From assembly GCF_002967715.1 (NCBI RefSeq), contig NZ_PUIA01000037.1, positions 372,001-436,000 of the forward strand: 64,000 bases of DNA, read 5' to 3'. Below the pieces are notes generated by a model that was given only the letters and a program-made list of their open reading frames with translations, did no database searches and had not been told where the DNA came from. The position numbers and the translations under genes are program-made. This DNA comes from Blastopirellula marina. GTDB taxonomy: Bacteria > Planctomycetota > Planctomycetia > Pirellulales > Pirellulaceae. This document shows positions 1 to 8,813 of the stretch, piece by piece (position 1 is the stretch's first letter; each line of letters opens with the position of its first letter).

Positions 1-580
1 CATCCAGTTGCATCTTCTGGATGTCGAGACCATTGTTCATGATCTCGATGAAGTAGCGATCGCCGAACAACTTTTGGAACCAGCCCGCCGTTTCTTCGGC
101 TTCTTTGAGGACCTCTGCCGTGTTGGTCCCGTTCATGACAATCTTCGAGAACTCGCTGCTCACGCAGCCACTCAGGCAGATGATTCCTTCGTTGAATTTC
201 TCGAGTAGTTCTTTATCGATACGCGGCTTGAAGTAGAACCCTTCCAGGTAAGCGGCCGAGGCCAGCTTCACCAGGTTCTTGAAGCCGGTCTTATTCTTGG
301 CCAGCAGCGTCAGGTGGTAGTTCGAGCCGCGCATACCGCCTGATTTTTCCAAGCGGCTGCCAGGAGCGATGTAGGCCTCGTACCCGATGATCGGATTGAT
401 CTCGTTGTTCTTGCACGTGTTGTAGAACTGCAGCGCGCCGTGCAGGTTGCCGTGGTCGGTCAGGGCTAGCGCATTCATGCCGTGCTCTTTAGCACGCGTC
501 ACGAGCTTGGGAATTGGGCCCGCTCCATCCAAAAGACTGTAGTGCGAATGGCAATGCAAATGGACGAACGACTGGCTCAT
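1..580 (-). CDS. dnaE: DNA polymerase III subunit alpha, N-terminal part (partial)
   Basis: This is the 5' part of a minus-strand gene cut by the window edge. Translation from the ATG at 580 gives about 193 residues beginning MSQSFVHLHCHSHYSLLDG. It then shows ALTDHGNLHGAL and a GYEAY segment, the PHP-domain signature at the start of bacterial replicative polymerase alpha subunits. The HxH and TDHG residues belong to the metal-binding PHP site, which is catalytic in some lineages. Further on, the frame reads through LTLLAKNKTGFKNL and GCVSSEFSK, both typical of DnaE. The protein is the catalytic subunit of chromosomal replication. Type (DnaE1 or another class) cannot be judged from the fragment. 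Confidence 0.93.
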   Translation of the reverse strand, partial: MSQSFVHLHCHSHYSLLDGAGPIPKLVTRAKEHGMNALALTDHGNLHGALQFYNTCKNNEINPIIGYEAYIAPGSRLEKSGGMRGSNYHLTLLAKNKTGFKNLVKLASAAYLEGFYFKPRIDKELLEKFNEGIICLSGCVSSEFSKIVMNGTNTAEVLKEAEETAGWFQKLFGDRYFIEIMNNGLDIQKMQLD

Positions 581-753
581 TCGGGTTCCGCTCCATGGAC
601 TGGGCTGCGCCTGTTGTAAGAAGCTCGCAGCGAGAAGACTCATCAACCAAATGATTCTATCAGGTTGACCAGGAATGAAAACCGAAACAGGTGCCTATTG
701 CTGTAACTCGTAGAAGGGCTTCGCCTTCCTGTCACGACTACCAAGAGAGCCGA

Positions 754-769
754 TGAACTTCGAAGTTCA
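754..769. repeat. Perfect 16-bp palindrome after the FHA gene
   Basis: TGAACTTCGAAGTTCA is perfectly self-complementary and sits four bases past the FHA stop codon. A second small hairpin (GAAGG/CCTTC around 713-728) lies just beyond. No T-run follows on the minus strand, so it is not a textbook terminator. It may be a mobile palindromic repeat or a 3'-end stabilising hairpin. Confidence 0.5.
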
Positions 770-772
770 CGC

Positions 773-1459
773 CTACTCTGGTTCACCAATACTGCGTAGT
801 AGCATCGCGAGCCGTGATTGCAGATCCAAAAGGTTCTGCCATTCTCGCATTTCGAGCACGACGCTCTCGGTCCGTTCGTTGACCTCCACGCTGACTAGCA
901 GGTGCCGGATGCGAATGTGGACGTAATCCATCAACTCGGCAAGTTGTGCGGCTTGGGCTGGACTCAAGCGTTCCGGCAGCTCAGGAGGTTGAAGCGAATA
1001 GATAGCGGCTTGCAGGTCGTCCTGCTGGGCGTTCCAGTTCAGCTCGAACTCGAGGGACGATTCCCCTTCGTGATCGTTGGGGCTGTGGGTTCGGTCGTCG
1101 TCGGGAAGATTCCCTTCCTTTTCTTCCTGCTGTTTCCGCAGGGCGGCCAGGCGAACGGCAATCTGCGACTCCGAGCCATAGATAATCACCGATCGGCCGA
1201 CCTGGATCATGTCTCCGTGGCGGAGAATGCGGAGGTGGATATCCTCGCCGTTGACGCGGGTACCGTTGGTGCTTTCCAGGTCGGTCAGAACGATTTTGTT
1301 GTGGTCTTCCTGAATTTTCAGGTGGAACCGGCTAACACGATCATCCTTAAGCTGAAGGGTGTTCCCTTCCTCGCGACCGATGGACACTGGGGTCTCTAGC
1401 CCCTCATATACCGCCCCCCGGTCGGCACCGTCGATGATCCGCAACGTGATGTAGGCCAT
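773..1459 (-). CDS. FHA domain-containing protein
   Basis: A 228-residue protein starting MAYITLRIIDGADRG. Residues about 5-95 form a forkhead-associated domain, a phosphothreonine-binding module. The pattern IGRE, then RVSRFHLKI, then ESTNGTRVNG is complete, so ligand binding is probably intact. The rest is helical: an acidic linker with DDDRTHSPND, then a C-terminal segment rich in Leu and Arg. There is no kinase or membrane segment. The frame stays open upstream to an ATG at 1531, but homology-like sequence begins only at the ATG at 1459, so I chose that start; neither has a strong ribosome site. Partner kinase and role are unknown. Confidence 0.85.
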   Translation of the reverse strand: MAYITLRIIDGADRGAVYEGLETPVSIGREEGNTLQLKDDRVSRFHLKIQEDHNKIVLTDLESTNGTRVNGEDIHLRILRHGDMIQVGRSVIIYGSESQIAVRLAALRKQQEEKEGNLPDDDRTHSPNDHEGESSLEFELNWNAQQDDLQAAIYSLQPPELPERLSPAQAAQLAELMDYVHIRIRHLLVSVEVNERTESVVLEMREWQNLLDLQSRLAMLLRSIGEPE

Positions 1460-1620
1460 AAACTTGTGGATTTCTGCTCGGGAAGCGATGAGGTGTCTGG
1501 GCAGCTGGCTGCCGTTAATATTATGCAGCACGAGCGACTATTTCGCGAGTAGTGCGCAAAACAGCAGAGAATAGGCCACTTGGCGAACCTGAGTCACGTA
1601 AGAACTGTCCGATGCGGTAG

Positions 1621-1648
1621 TTGCGGCCAGATGGCAAAATGGTATCAT
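1621..1648 (+). promoter_or_regulatory. Candidate promoter of tRNA-Arg
   Basis: TTGCGG at 1621-1626, a 16-bp spacer, then TATCAT at 1643-1648 (5 of 6 match to the sigma-70 -10 box). This places transcription start a few bases past 1650, about 15 bases before the tRNA, a plausible short leader for a stand-alone tRNA gene. Confidence 0.5.
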
Positions 1649-1670
1649 CACTCAATTGCTGAAAACGCAA

Positions 1671-1743
1671 GCGGGAGTAGCTCAATGGATAGAGCATCGG
1701 TCTTCGGAACCGAGGGTTGGGGGTTCGAGTCCCTCCTCCCGTG
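1671..1743 (+). tRNA. tRNA-Arg (anticodon TCG)
   Basis: A 73-base cloverleaf. The acceptor stem GCGGGAG pairs with CTCCCGT with a G-U closing pair. The D arm is GCTC/GAGC. The anticodon stem is TCGGT/ACCGA around loop CTTCGGA, with anticodon TCG at 1704-1706. The T arm is GGGGG/CCCTC around TTCGAGT. The discriminator base is G at 1743 and CCA is not encoded. It should read CGA and related arginine codons. The gene stands alone, flanked by its own promoter and terminator. Confidence 0.95.
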
Positions 1744-1751
1744 CTTTGCAT

Positions 1752-1781
1752 AAGCCACGTGAATCATCGCGTGGCTTTTTT
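1752..1781 (+). terminator. Rho-independent terminator of tRNA-Arg
   Basis: The stem AAGCCACG / CGTGGCTT (1752-1777) with a 10-base loop runs into a six-T tract at 1776-1781. It begins 8 bases after the tRNA 3' end. The T-tract and following bases recur exactly in the terminator near 43384. Confidence 0.85.
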
Positions 1782-1804
1782 CATGCGCCGGGAATGATTG
1801 GCGA

Positions 1805-2779
1805 TTAGACCGGAGCCGGCAAATCGCGTCGGCAGAAGATCCAGGTCGCACCGGCAAACCCGGCGAGTCCTCCGCCTGCGAGAAACGTCAGGTATGCCAA
1901 TCCGCCCAGTTTCCAATCTTCCTGCGACTTCTGAAAGAAGAAGCTCCATGCGCCGTCTTTCGTATGGACGGCATAGCTGACCAGAACTTCCGGTTCATAC
2001 AACGAAAAGATAGTCGTGTATCGCAGCCAGGTCATGTCTTCCATCGATAGCGACAAGACGCGGAGCATCAACTGAATGATGAGAAATGCAGCCGCAATAG
2101 CGATCGTTCGCCAGCGGTACTGATCCCACGAAGACATCAGTGTCGTAAACCCTGCGAAGAAGATACCCAGGCCCATTAAGTTCAGCGCCGAGGGGAACAT
2201 GTCTTCCTTCTCGACAAAATTGGCAAGGGGAACACGCGTTGGCGCGTTCGGATCTTGCGTGAAGGGCACCTCGACCTGGATCTTCACCAGGGGGATCTGC
2301 ATCTTGATCGGCTTTTGTTCGATTTTTACCGTTGTCGTCTGAATGCCACAGGCCAGCCCTGCGTAGGCACTCGCGGCAATGATCATAGTGCCCAGCAAGG
2401 TCACCAGGTTCTTACTCATCAAGTATTGGAAGCGGCTGATCGGCTGCGACAGCATCATCTCCATGGTCCCTTTTCCCAAGGGACCGCTGACCGTATCGCT
2501 TCCTCGGGCAATGCCCCATACGACGATCAACAGAATGACCATCGGCTCGGTAAACGTAAAGCCAACACGGCCGGGATAGGTGAGTGCTTGCTCGAAGTCG
2601 ATGGATGAGAAGTTCTCGAACTCAGGACGCAATATCTCGAGAATGCCTTGGAAGCGGCTCATGTCGATCCGCCCGACAATCCAGACCCGTACCCAGCAGA
2701 ACGCGAACAGCGCGATCGAACAACCGAGCATCAGCAGACGCGACTCACGCCAGACTTGCCGTAACATGGCCAGGTTCAT
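1805..2779 (-). CDS. ABC-2 type transporter permease
   Basis: A 324-residue integral membrane protein. It has an N-terminal hydrophobic segment (about 15-35), several helices between 80 and 150, a loop of about 60 residues rich in charged residues and proline (about 155-210), and further helices to the C-terminus. This fits ABC-2 permeases of the NosY/GldF type, with an EPMVILLIVVWGIARGSD-like first core helix and a GTMEMMLSQPISR coupling segment. The start codon overlaps the stop of the ATPase gene by four bases (ATGA), so the two are translationally coupled and form one exporter. Substrate unknown. Confidence 0.85.
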   Translation of the reverse strand: MNLAMLRQVWRESRLLMLGCSIALFAFCWVRVWIVGRIDMSRFQGILEILRPEFENFSSIDFEQALTYPGRVGFTFTEPMVILLIVVWGIARGSDTVSGPLGKGTMEMMLSQPISRFQYLMSKNLVTLLGTMIIAASAYAGLACGIQTTTVKIEQKPIKMQIPLVKIQVEVPFTQDPNAPTRVPLANFVEKEDMFPSALNLMGLGIFFAGFTTLMSSWDQYRWRTIAIAAAFLIIQLMLRVLSLSMEDMTWLRYTTIFSLYEPEVLVSYAVHTKDGAWSFFFQKSQEDWKLGGLAYLTFLAGGGLAGFAGATWIFCRRDLPAPV

Positions 2780-3663
2780 GCCGCGTGCTCGCTTACTGGT
2801 GCGTGGAATCGATCGTATACCTCGCGAAGCCCCATTCGCGTGACCTTCAAATCGCTCGACGGCAACTGGGTGATCCAGGCCATCACGTCACGGAGTTCCC
2901 CTTCGGTTTCCAGTTGAACCGTATGCCCCTCTTGTCGGGCTGAGATAACGCGATCTCTAATTGCCACTGGGACACGTGGCAGCGGATGGGGCAACTGAAA
3001 CACGACGGAATGCCGCCTGGCCAGATCTTTCAGGCACTGATCGTGAACGACCTTTCCCTGCCGCATGATGATTGCCCGATCGCAGATGTCTTCGATCTCG
3101 GAAAGGACATGCGAGCAAATGACGACCGTTCGGCCTGACTTGTGGGCCTGACCGATCATGCGGATCACTTCACCACGAACGTTGGGATCAAGACTGGTGG
3201 TGGGTTCGTCCATGATCAGCATCGGAGCATCCGTCGCCAGGGCAATCGAAAGTCCCAACTTTTGCCGCATCCCGGTGCTCATGTAGCCAACGCGTCGCGA
3301 CGTATCGAGTTCCAGCCGCTTGGCCGTAGCGTAAGATCGTTCTCGACTACCGCGTGGGTGGATATCGGCGAAGAAATCGAGAACTTGCTTTCCCTTCATT
3401 TCGCCGAACAAACGGACATCGCCTGGTAGATAAGAGACGAGGCTATGGACCGCTTTCTTAGACTTTTGACAATCGTATTCCCCGATTTCGGCATGGCCAT
3501 GGGTTGGGCGAAGGAAGCCCATCAAGATGCGGAAAAGGGTCGATTTACCAGCTCCATTGGGGCCGAGCACACCGCAGCACTCCCCCTGGGCAACCTCGAT
3601 GTTGGCGTGATCGAGGGCCAAAAAGCTACCGTATCGTTTTGTTAAATCGTATGTCTTCAGCAT
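2776..3663 (-). CDS. ABC transporter ATP-binding protein
   Basis: A 295-residue ATPase. Walker A GPNGAGKST is near residue 34. The signature motif is degenerate, STGMRQKLGL instead of LSGGQ, as is common in CcmA/NosF-type exporters. Walker B is MLIMDEPT and the switch histidine lies in ICSHVLSEIE. The last 80 residues are an accessory domain typical of drug- or lipid-export ATPases partnered with ABC-2 permeases. It is the first gene of a two-gene unit with the permease that overlaps its 3' end. The role is energising export; the substrate cannot be inferred. Confidence 0.92.
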   Translation of the reverse strand: MLKTYDLTKRYGSFLALDHANIEVAQGECCGVLGPNGAGKSTLFRILMGFLRPTHGHAEIGEYDCQKSKKAVHSLVSYLPGDVRLFGEMKGKQVLDFFADIHPRGSRERSYATAKRLELDTSRRVGYMSTGMRQKLGLSIALATDAPMLIMDEPTTSLDPNVRGEVIRMIGQAHKSGRTVVICSHVLSEIEDICDRAIIMRQGKVVHDQCLKDLARRHSVVFQLPHPLPRVPVAIRDRVISARQEGHTVQLETEGELRDVMAWITQLPSSDLKVTRMGLREVYDRFHAPVSEHAA

Positions 3664-3815
3664 GGGCGCGAGCGGGGCTACACCGTTAGTACCGCTGGAA
3701 ACCGAAAAAGGTTTTCAGGAATTAACCGCGCCGATTTTGGCAGACTGCCAGCACTGAAGATAGAGGAGCACCATGCCCCCTTCCTCTGAGTGGGAAGAGG
3801 GCTGGGCCTCTTTTG

Positions 3816-6800
3816 TTAGCGATTAAACAGAAAAGCGGGACTGTTGATCAGTGCCCAGGCCAAGTCTTGCAGGCCGGCCAGCCGTCGATTTTCATCGAGC
3901 GATTTGGCCTGGTTCAGCTTGGCTTCCAGGTCCTTCAGCAAAGCATCCCCAGCAATATACATCGAAACCAGCTTCTGTTTTTCTTCCTCACTTCGCTGGT
4001 CGGCTGGCTTGGCGATGATTTGCTGGATGTCGGCCGGCAGGTTGTTTTCCAGTCGAACGGGTCGTTCGCTGGAAGTTGCCGACAGCCGAAATCGCCCTAA
4101 AAGATGCGTACTGTCTTGATACTGCTGGTTCATCCGCACGACGAGCTTGGCACCTTCGGGAATGGTGACGTCTCCGTCGACTTCAAACAATGCGGTATGC
4201 TTTTCGCCAAAACGGGGACTGACGGCCCAACCGCTTCCAACGTTGCCGTCGACCGCACCTCGTACATCCCAATTGTCTTGAGAGAACGTCGCTTCCGCCC
4301 GATGGAAGGAGACCTCGGGGCCTTCGTTCCCATCGGCAAGTCGAACCTGGGCTTTCAATTCGCTTAGTACGAAGTTGCCGTTTGGGGAGCGGCCTGGTCC
4401 CTTGGAGGGCAAGGAATCGTCCGGAATAGCTTCCAGCCGCAGTCCGGTCAGAGGGCCGGCAGCGATCTGGTAGATCACTTCATATTCATCCTTGGTAAGC
4501 GGTCCGGTTGCCAGGATTGACTCGTCCTCTTTCTTCTCGAACTTCACGCCAGCCGTGGAGGTTCCTTCAAGCATGGAAAGAGGTGTCCAACTGGCGATGC
4601 GTCCGAGCGAAGCCTCCCACTGCGGCATTTTGGCCATCAAGTTCTGGCGATGTTCGTCCAATGCTTTCTGGGCAACTTCCAGGTCAGGCGTTGGTTCGTT
4701 CATGAGTTCTACGCCCAACTTTACTTCCTCATCGCTGGCATGCCGGCCGAGAAAACGCAGGAAGACCTCGTCGATCAACGCTCGATCGTCGGTGACTTCC
4801 GTCGCGAGCTTCGCCAAGGCGTTGTTCTTGTCGGCAATGGCATTACTGATCACAGGGCCGTTGACCAGTTTCATCACCGGGCCAAGCATCACGCCGGTGG
4901 CTCGTTCGCATTCGCACGAGCTCTCGCGAGCCGGTTTGCCGAAGTCATCCAGGAATGGAATATTTACGTCGGTACCCGGCAACTGAGCTGCGCGGAATCC
5001 GCTGGGAAGCTGCGGCAAGTTGTAGTTGCTGCCGGTAACCTGGTGGATCGAATCGAACAGCACTTCCGCCGGCAGTCGTCGTGGCATTGCGTGCGAGAAG
5101 TTGATGGAGTCGTCTTCGTTCCATTTGTTGGTGGCAATCGCTTGCTGATAGGTTCGCGATTTGCAGATTTCGCGGACGATTTGCCGCGTGTTAAAACCAC
5201 TGTCGATAAAGCTTTGCGTTAGTGCTTCCAGCAGCATGGGGTTCGTGGGCGGGTTACCTGCCCGGATGTCGTCGATGGGCTCAATGATGCCTCGTCCCAG
5301 TAAATATCCCCACATGCGATTAACGTAGCTGGATGCGAAATACTGGTTGGATGGGTCGGTCAGCCACTCGGCCAGTTCTTCGCGACGGGTTCCGTCATCG
5401 ACCACCAGATCGGACTGATAGGGGAACTCCGGCGGAGTCACCTTGCCGGTAAGTAGGTGCTTCACTTCACCGCTACCAGTGTCGTAGATCACTTCCACGA
5501 GCGGCGTTGCTCCTTCCACGGCTGAACCGCCGATACGCTGTCCGGCAAAACGCTTGTCTTCTTTTCGTCCGATCTGGGCGAAGAAAGCCGAAAGGTTGTA
5601 GTACTGATTCTGCGTCCAACGTTCGAATGGATGGTCGTGGCATTTGTTGCAGTTGAAGCGAACAGCCAGGAACAACTGCGTGGTGTTTTCCATGGTGTCT
5701 TCAGGGGTGCGCAAAATCTTATAGTAGGCGCTGGCCGGGTGATCGATCGTCGAGCCGGAAGCGGTCAAGATCTCGTATACCATCTGATCGTATGGTTTGT
5801 TGGACGCGATCGAATCCTTGATCCAGTTTCGTAGCGCATGCACGCCAGGATCGCCAAGATACTTTTGATTGACCTGCAGCAGATCGCACCACTTGTTGGT
5901 CCAGTATTCGACGTAAGGTCCGCTGCCGATCAACTGATCGATCAACGCATCGCGTTTTTCCTGGGAAGGACGCTTGTCGTCCAGGAATGCCCGGGACTGA
6001 TCGGCGGTCGGCGGAAGACCTGTCAGGTCGAGATAAACGCGGCGAACGAACTGGTCGTCGGTACATAGGCCAGAAGACTGCACGTTCACACGCTGCAGCT
6101 TTTCATCGACCAGCTTGTCGATGTAGTTGTGCTGCGGCTGTTGGGCCCACTCGAAGCCCGTTCGATCGCCCATCACGGTGACCGTGGTGGCATCGTATGC
6201 GCCATCGTAACGGGCCAGCACAGGGGCTTCACCGCGGCGCAGAAGCTTTAGCACCCCGTTCTGATCGGCCGTAGCGACTTCGATGTCACCACTTTCAATA
6301 AATGCGTCGGCGGTGACGTCGATAACCTTCCCATCGGTCAGCGTGGCATAGATGGCAAACTGCTGCGACATACCAGGCAATGGCACGGTAGGATTGGCAG
6401 GGTAAATCTTGATCTTCTCGACCTTGGGCGAATCGAGATTCAACTGCACGCCGCCAGCGATCCAATTCTTGAGGATCTCGTATCGACGTTCGCCTGGCTT
6501 AGTCAATTGGCCGCCGACGTGAGGAACCGCGCCAGATGTCTTGAGCAGCATCAAGCTTTGATCGGGTACTGCTCGATTGAAGCGGCGACCGGCAATGTCG
6601 TCGACCAGCGCTCGATGATCGTAGGTCGGATCGTAGCCGCGAAGCGACAGTTTGAAGCCATTCTTGCCATCTTTCGCACCGTGGCAGGTTCCCTGGTTGC
6701 AGCCCATTTTGCTCATCGCTGGCGTGACGTCGCGAATGAAGTCGGCTTCGTAGGCTGCGTGGGAATCTTTTACCTCAACCGGGATTTTCAGTTCTTGCCC

Positions 6801-7115
6801 CTCAACCTGGAAAACAAGTTCGCCGACGGCATCGCTGCTCGGGGTGACTAGGCCATACGGCGTGATGCTAACGGCGTCCCAGTTGTCGGTACGCTGGGCA
6901 CTGCGCGTTAGATCGACCTGTTCGCCGCTCTCAAGCTCGGCCGTAATCAAGATCTGTGCGTAGGCGAAAGGTCCCACGAGCGAAACCTTTTCGGGAAAGG
7001 CGACGATTCGTTGGATGTTCTTGCCAGGCGGAATTTTGTTGTTCGCATCTTCTGCCAGCCCTACGGTCGCAACACCGAAAAGTACGAGACATGCGAGGAT
7101 GGTTTTGAGATTCAT
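3816..7115 (-). CDS. Secreted DUF1549/DUF1553-type cytochrome-like protein
   Basis: A 1099-residue exported protein with a signal peptide at 1-21. Residues about 35-115 resemble a bacterial Ig-like fold. At 139-145 there is an unusual haem-c motif with four residues between the cysteines, CNQGTCH. A second Ig-like segment lies at about 235-315. The DUF1549-like region follows (RRVYLDLTGLPPT and onward) and contains a canonical CNKCH at 489-493. Next is the DUF1553-like region (SYVNRMWGYLLGRGI; LRFLGRHASDEE), and the C-terminus reads DLAWALINSPAFLFNR. This architecture is abundant in planctomycetes; biochemical function is unproven, with polysaccharide-linked redox chemistry often suggested. 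It follows the WD40/haem gene by 36 bases, so the two are probably co-transcribed. Confidence 0.88.
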   Translation of the reverse strand: MNLKTILACLVLFGVATVGLAEDANNKIPPGKNIQRIVAFPEKVSLVGPFAYAQILITAELESGEQVDLTRSAQRTDNWDAVSITPYGLVTPSSDAVGELVFQVEGQELKIPVEVKDSHAAYEADFIRDVTPAMSKMGCNQGTCHGAKDGKNGFKLSLRGYDPTYDHRALVDDIAGRRFNRAVPDQSLMLLKTSGAVPHVGGQLTKPGERRYEILKNWIAGGVQLNLDSPKVEKIKIYPANPTVPLPGMSQQFAIYATLTDGKVIDVTADAFIESGDIEVATADQNGVLKLLRRGEAPVLARYDGAYDATTVTVMGDRTGFEWAQQPQHNYIDKLVDEKLQRVNVQSSGLCTDDQFVRRVYLDLTGLPPTADQSRAFLDDKRPSQEKRDALIDQLIGSGPYVEYWTNKWCDLLQVNQKYLGDPGVHALRNWIKDSIASNKPYDQMVYEILTASGSTIDHPASAYYKILRTPEDTMENTTQLFLAVRFNCNKCHDHPFERWTQNQYYNLSAFFAQIGRKEDKRFAGQRIGGSAVEGATPLVEVIYDTGSGEVKHLLTGKVTPPEFPYQSDLVVDDGTRREELAEWLTDPSNQYFASSYVNRMWGYLLGRGIIEPIDDIRAGNPPTNPMLLEALTQSFIDSGFNTRQIVREICKSRTYQQAIATNKWNEDDSINFSHAMPRRLPAEVLFDSIHQVTGSNYNLPQLPSGFRAAQLPGTDVNIPFLDDFGKPARESSCECERATGVMLGPVMKLVNGPVISNAIADKNNALAKLATEVTDDRALIDEVFLRFLGRHASDEEVKLGVELMNEPTPDLEVAQKALDEHRQNLMAKMPQWEASLGRIASWTPLSMLEGTSTAGVKFEKKEDESILATGPLTKDEYEVIYQIAAGPLTGLRLEAIPDDSLPSKGPGRSPNGNFVLSELKAQVRLADGNEGPEVSFHRAEATFSQDNWDVRGAVDGNVGSGWAVSPRFGEKHTALFEVDGDVTIPEGAKLVVRMNQQYQDSTHLLGRFRLSATSSERPVRLENNLPADIQQIIAKPADQRSEEEKQKLVSMYIAGDALLKDLEAKLNQAKSLDENRRLAGLQDLAWALINSPAFLFNR

Positions 7116-7151
7116 CGAACGAAATCCTATCGGGAAAAATCGCAGACGCGA

Positions 7152-8561
7152 CTATTGATTCGAGGCCGTTTGCGTCGTGATCGGCACAGCGGGAAACTGC
7201 TTCAACTGCTTGCCTGTTTCCAGGTCGTACAGGAGCACTTCTCCGTCGAACCCAACAACCGCAATTCGTTTGTTATCGGGGGAAATGCTAATCGAATAGA
7301 CCGCATGTAGCGGGCCTTCCAGTTCCAGTACTTTCTTGCCGTCGGCAACGTTAAACACGTGCACGTGTCCCACGCCGTCCAGGCTGCTACAGGCAACCGC
7401 TTTGGCGGCGTCAGACGTGAATGCCACGTCGTAAATGCGACCAGGCATCTCGGGGAAATCTTTGATTTTATTGAAGTCGTCACCAATCTTACGGGCCTTC
7501 TCGCGGAACAGGCGATAGATTTTGGGGACCCCGTCCGCTCCACCGATCAGAACCTGGTCTTCGTCAGGGTGGCGGGCAACCGCGTTGATCCCTCCCTTCA
7601 AAGCACCGGGAGTGATGCTGGTGACATTGTCGACAAAACGCTGCGTCTTTACTTCGTACAGCTTCACGGCCATATCGCGACTGACCGAAACCAAGTGGCT
7701 ACCATCTTTCGAGAAGACGGTGTCCAGCGCCCAGTCTTCATGGGCACCATTGAAGAAGACTTGTTTTCCGCTGCTCGCCTCGAAGGCGCGAACCGACTTA
7801 TCTCCGCAGCCGATCGCGATCAACTTGCCATCGGGGGACCAGCTTGCACCGTAGACGTTGTCGTACGATACGGGAACCGAATATGCCAGCTTCTGATCGG
7901 CCACATTCCAGACTTGCAGTTCGCCTAGTCGACCAGGGGAACCGCCTGCGACAGCCAACTGGGTACCATCCGGGGAGAACGCCAGCGACTCGATTCGTTC
8001 CGACATGCCGACCAGGCGGCCGGCGATTCCACTACCATCGGCTTTCTGCAGCAGAACTTCGTGATAACCAGAAACGGCCAACAGGCTTCCATCTGGCGAA
8101 AAGGCCACGCCGGTAAGCACCGGTGGACGGACGTAACTGGGGGGATGCTCGGCGTCGTATTTCTCCTTCGCTGAATCGGGCGTATCGTCTTTGGCTCCCT
8201 GGAGGATCCAGTTCAGGATGATCTTCCGATCTGATTCGGCAAGTGGCGGCTTGCCTTTGGGCATCTCGGCTTTGCCGTCTGCGGGTGTAATCAATTCGAT
8301 CAGCGAGCTTGCCGCCGGATCGCCAGCCACGACAGCGGCCGAGCCTGATTCACCACCACTTAGCAGCGACTGGTGATCGGTCATCAGGTAATCCCCTCCC
8401 CGTTTCGCTGGTTGGTGGCAACCTTGGCAGTTGCCCTGGAATATGGGGCGCACGTCGCGGTAGTAGCTGACTTGATCAGTGGAATCAGTAGCCGCTTCTT
8501 CCGCCATGGCGAACGCCGGGGAAAGAAGCAGAATGGCCAGCCATAGACGAAAAACAGGCAT
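7152..8561 (-). CDS. Secreted haem-binding (PSCyt1-type) WD40 repeat protein
   Basis: A 469-residue protein. Residues 1-20 are a signal peptide. Residues about 30-125 form a planctomycete cytochrome C-like domain with CQGCH at 45-49 and the typical SGGESGSA and EMPKGKPPL segments, the latter giving a candidate distal methionine. From about 150 to the end there are WD40 repeats recognisable by VAFSPDGSLLAVSG, LAFSPDGTQLAVAG, ASWSPDGKLIAIG and VFSKDGSHLVSVS, making a beta-propeller. It is the promoter-proximal member of a two-gene unit with the DUF1549-type protein. Probable location is the periplasm or outer compartment, serving as electron carrier and protein-binding platform. Confidence 0.88.
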   Translation of the reverse strand: MPVFRLWLAILLLSPAFAMAEEAATDSTDQVSYYRDVRPIFQGNCQGCHQPAKRGGDYLMTDHQSLLSGGESGSAAVVAGDPAASSLIELITPADGKAEMPKGKPPLAESDRKIILNWILQGAKDDTPDSAKEKYDAEHPPSYVRPPVLTGVAFSPDGSLLAVSGYHEVLLQKADGSGIAGRLVGMSERIESLAFSPDGTQLAVAGGSPGRLGELQVWNVADQKLAYSVPVSYDNVYGASWSPDGKLIAIGCGDKSVRAFEASSGKQVFFNGAHEDWALDTVFSKDGSHLVSVSRDMAVKLYEVKTQRFVDNVTSITPGALKGGINAVARHPDEDQVLIGGADGVPKIYRLFREKARKIGDDFNKIKDFPEMPGRIYDVAFTSDAAKAVACSSLDGVGHVHVFNVADGKKVLELEGPLHAVYSISISPDNKRIAVVGFDGEVLLYDLETGKQLKQFPAVPITTQTASNQ

Positions 8562-8643
8562 GGGGCACCTGGAAGGTTTCTCGGTGAGGATCTGTCGGGA
8601 AAAGGAAGGGTCGTCGACAAGGAGTTGTCGGGAAGGAAAGAGG

Positions 8644-8703
8644 TTGCAAATAACGTTCTACAACCTTCACTCAAGTGTAATGGAACGTTTGCCCGATTTG
8701 CAA
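8644..8703. repeat. Two-part inverted repeat between the divergent WD40 and queC genes
   Basis: TTGCAAA and ACGTTC (8644-8658) are mirrored by GAACGT and TTTGCAA (8683-8703), separated by about 24 bases. It lies in the shared upstream region of two divergent genes, so it could be an operator. It could also be chance. Confidence 0.35.
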
Positions 8704-8813
8704 GTTTATTTGTTTGGAAGCCGCAGGGCCTTCGTTGCTTTGCACCCAGGTCCCTGGGCGCTAGACTGAAGCACAGCAGTTCAGCGCAGTCAGGTACGTT
8801 CGAGGTAGTGAAG

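Noticed and set aside
902-1399. A 165-codon plus-strand open frame opposite the FHA gene
   Set aside because: The minus-strand frame has a complete FHA domain; the complement frame has no features.
1671-1743. tRNA-Arg as the attachment site of an integrated element
   Set aside because: No integrase, no direct repeat of the full tRNA 3' end, and ordinary housekeeping genes on both sides. Only a 15-base terminator match near 43384 was found.
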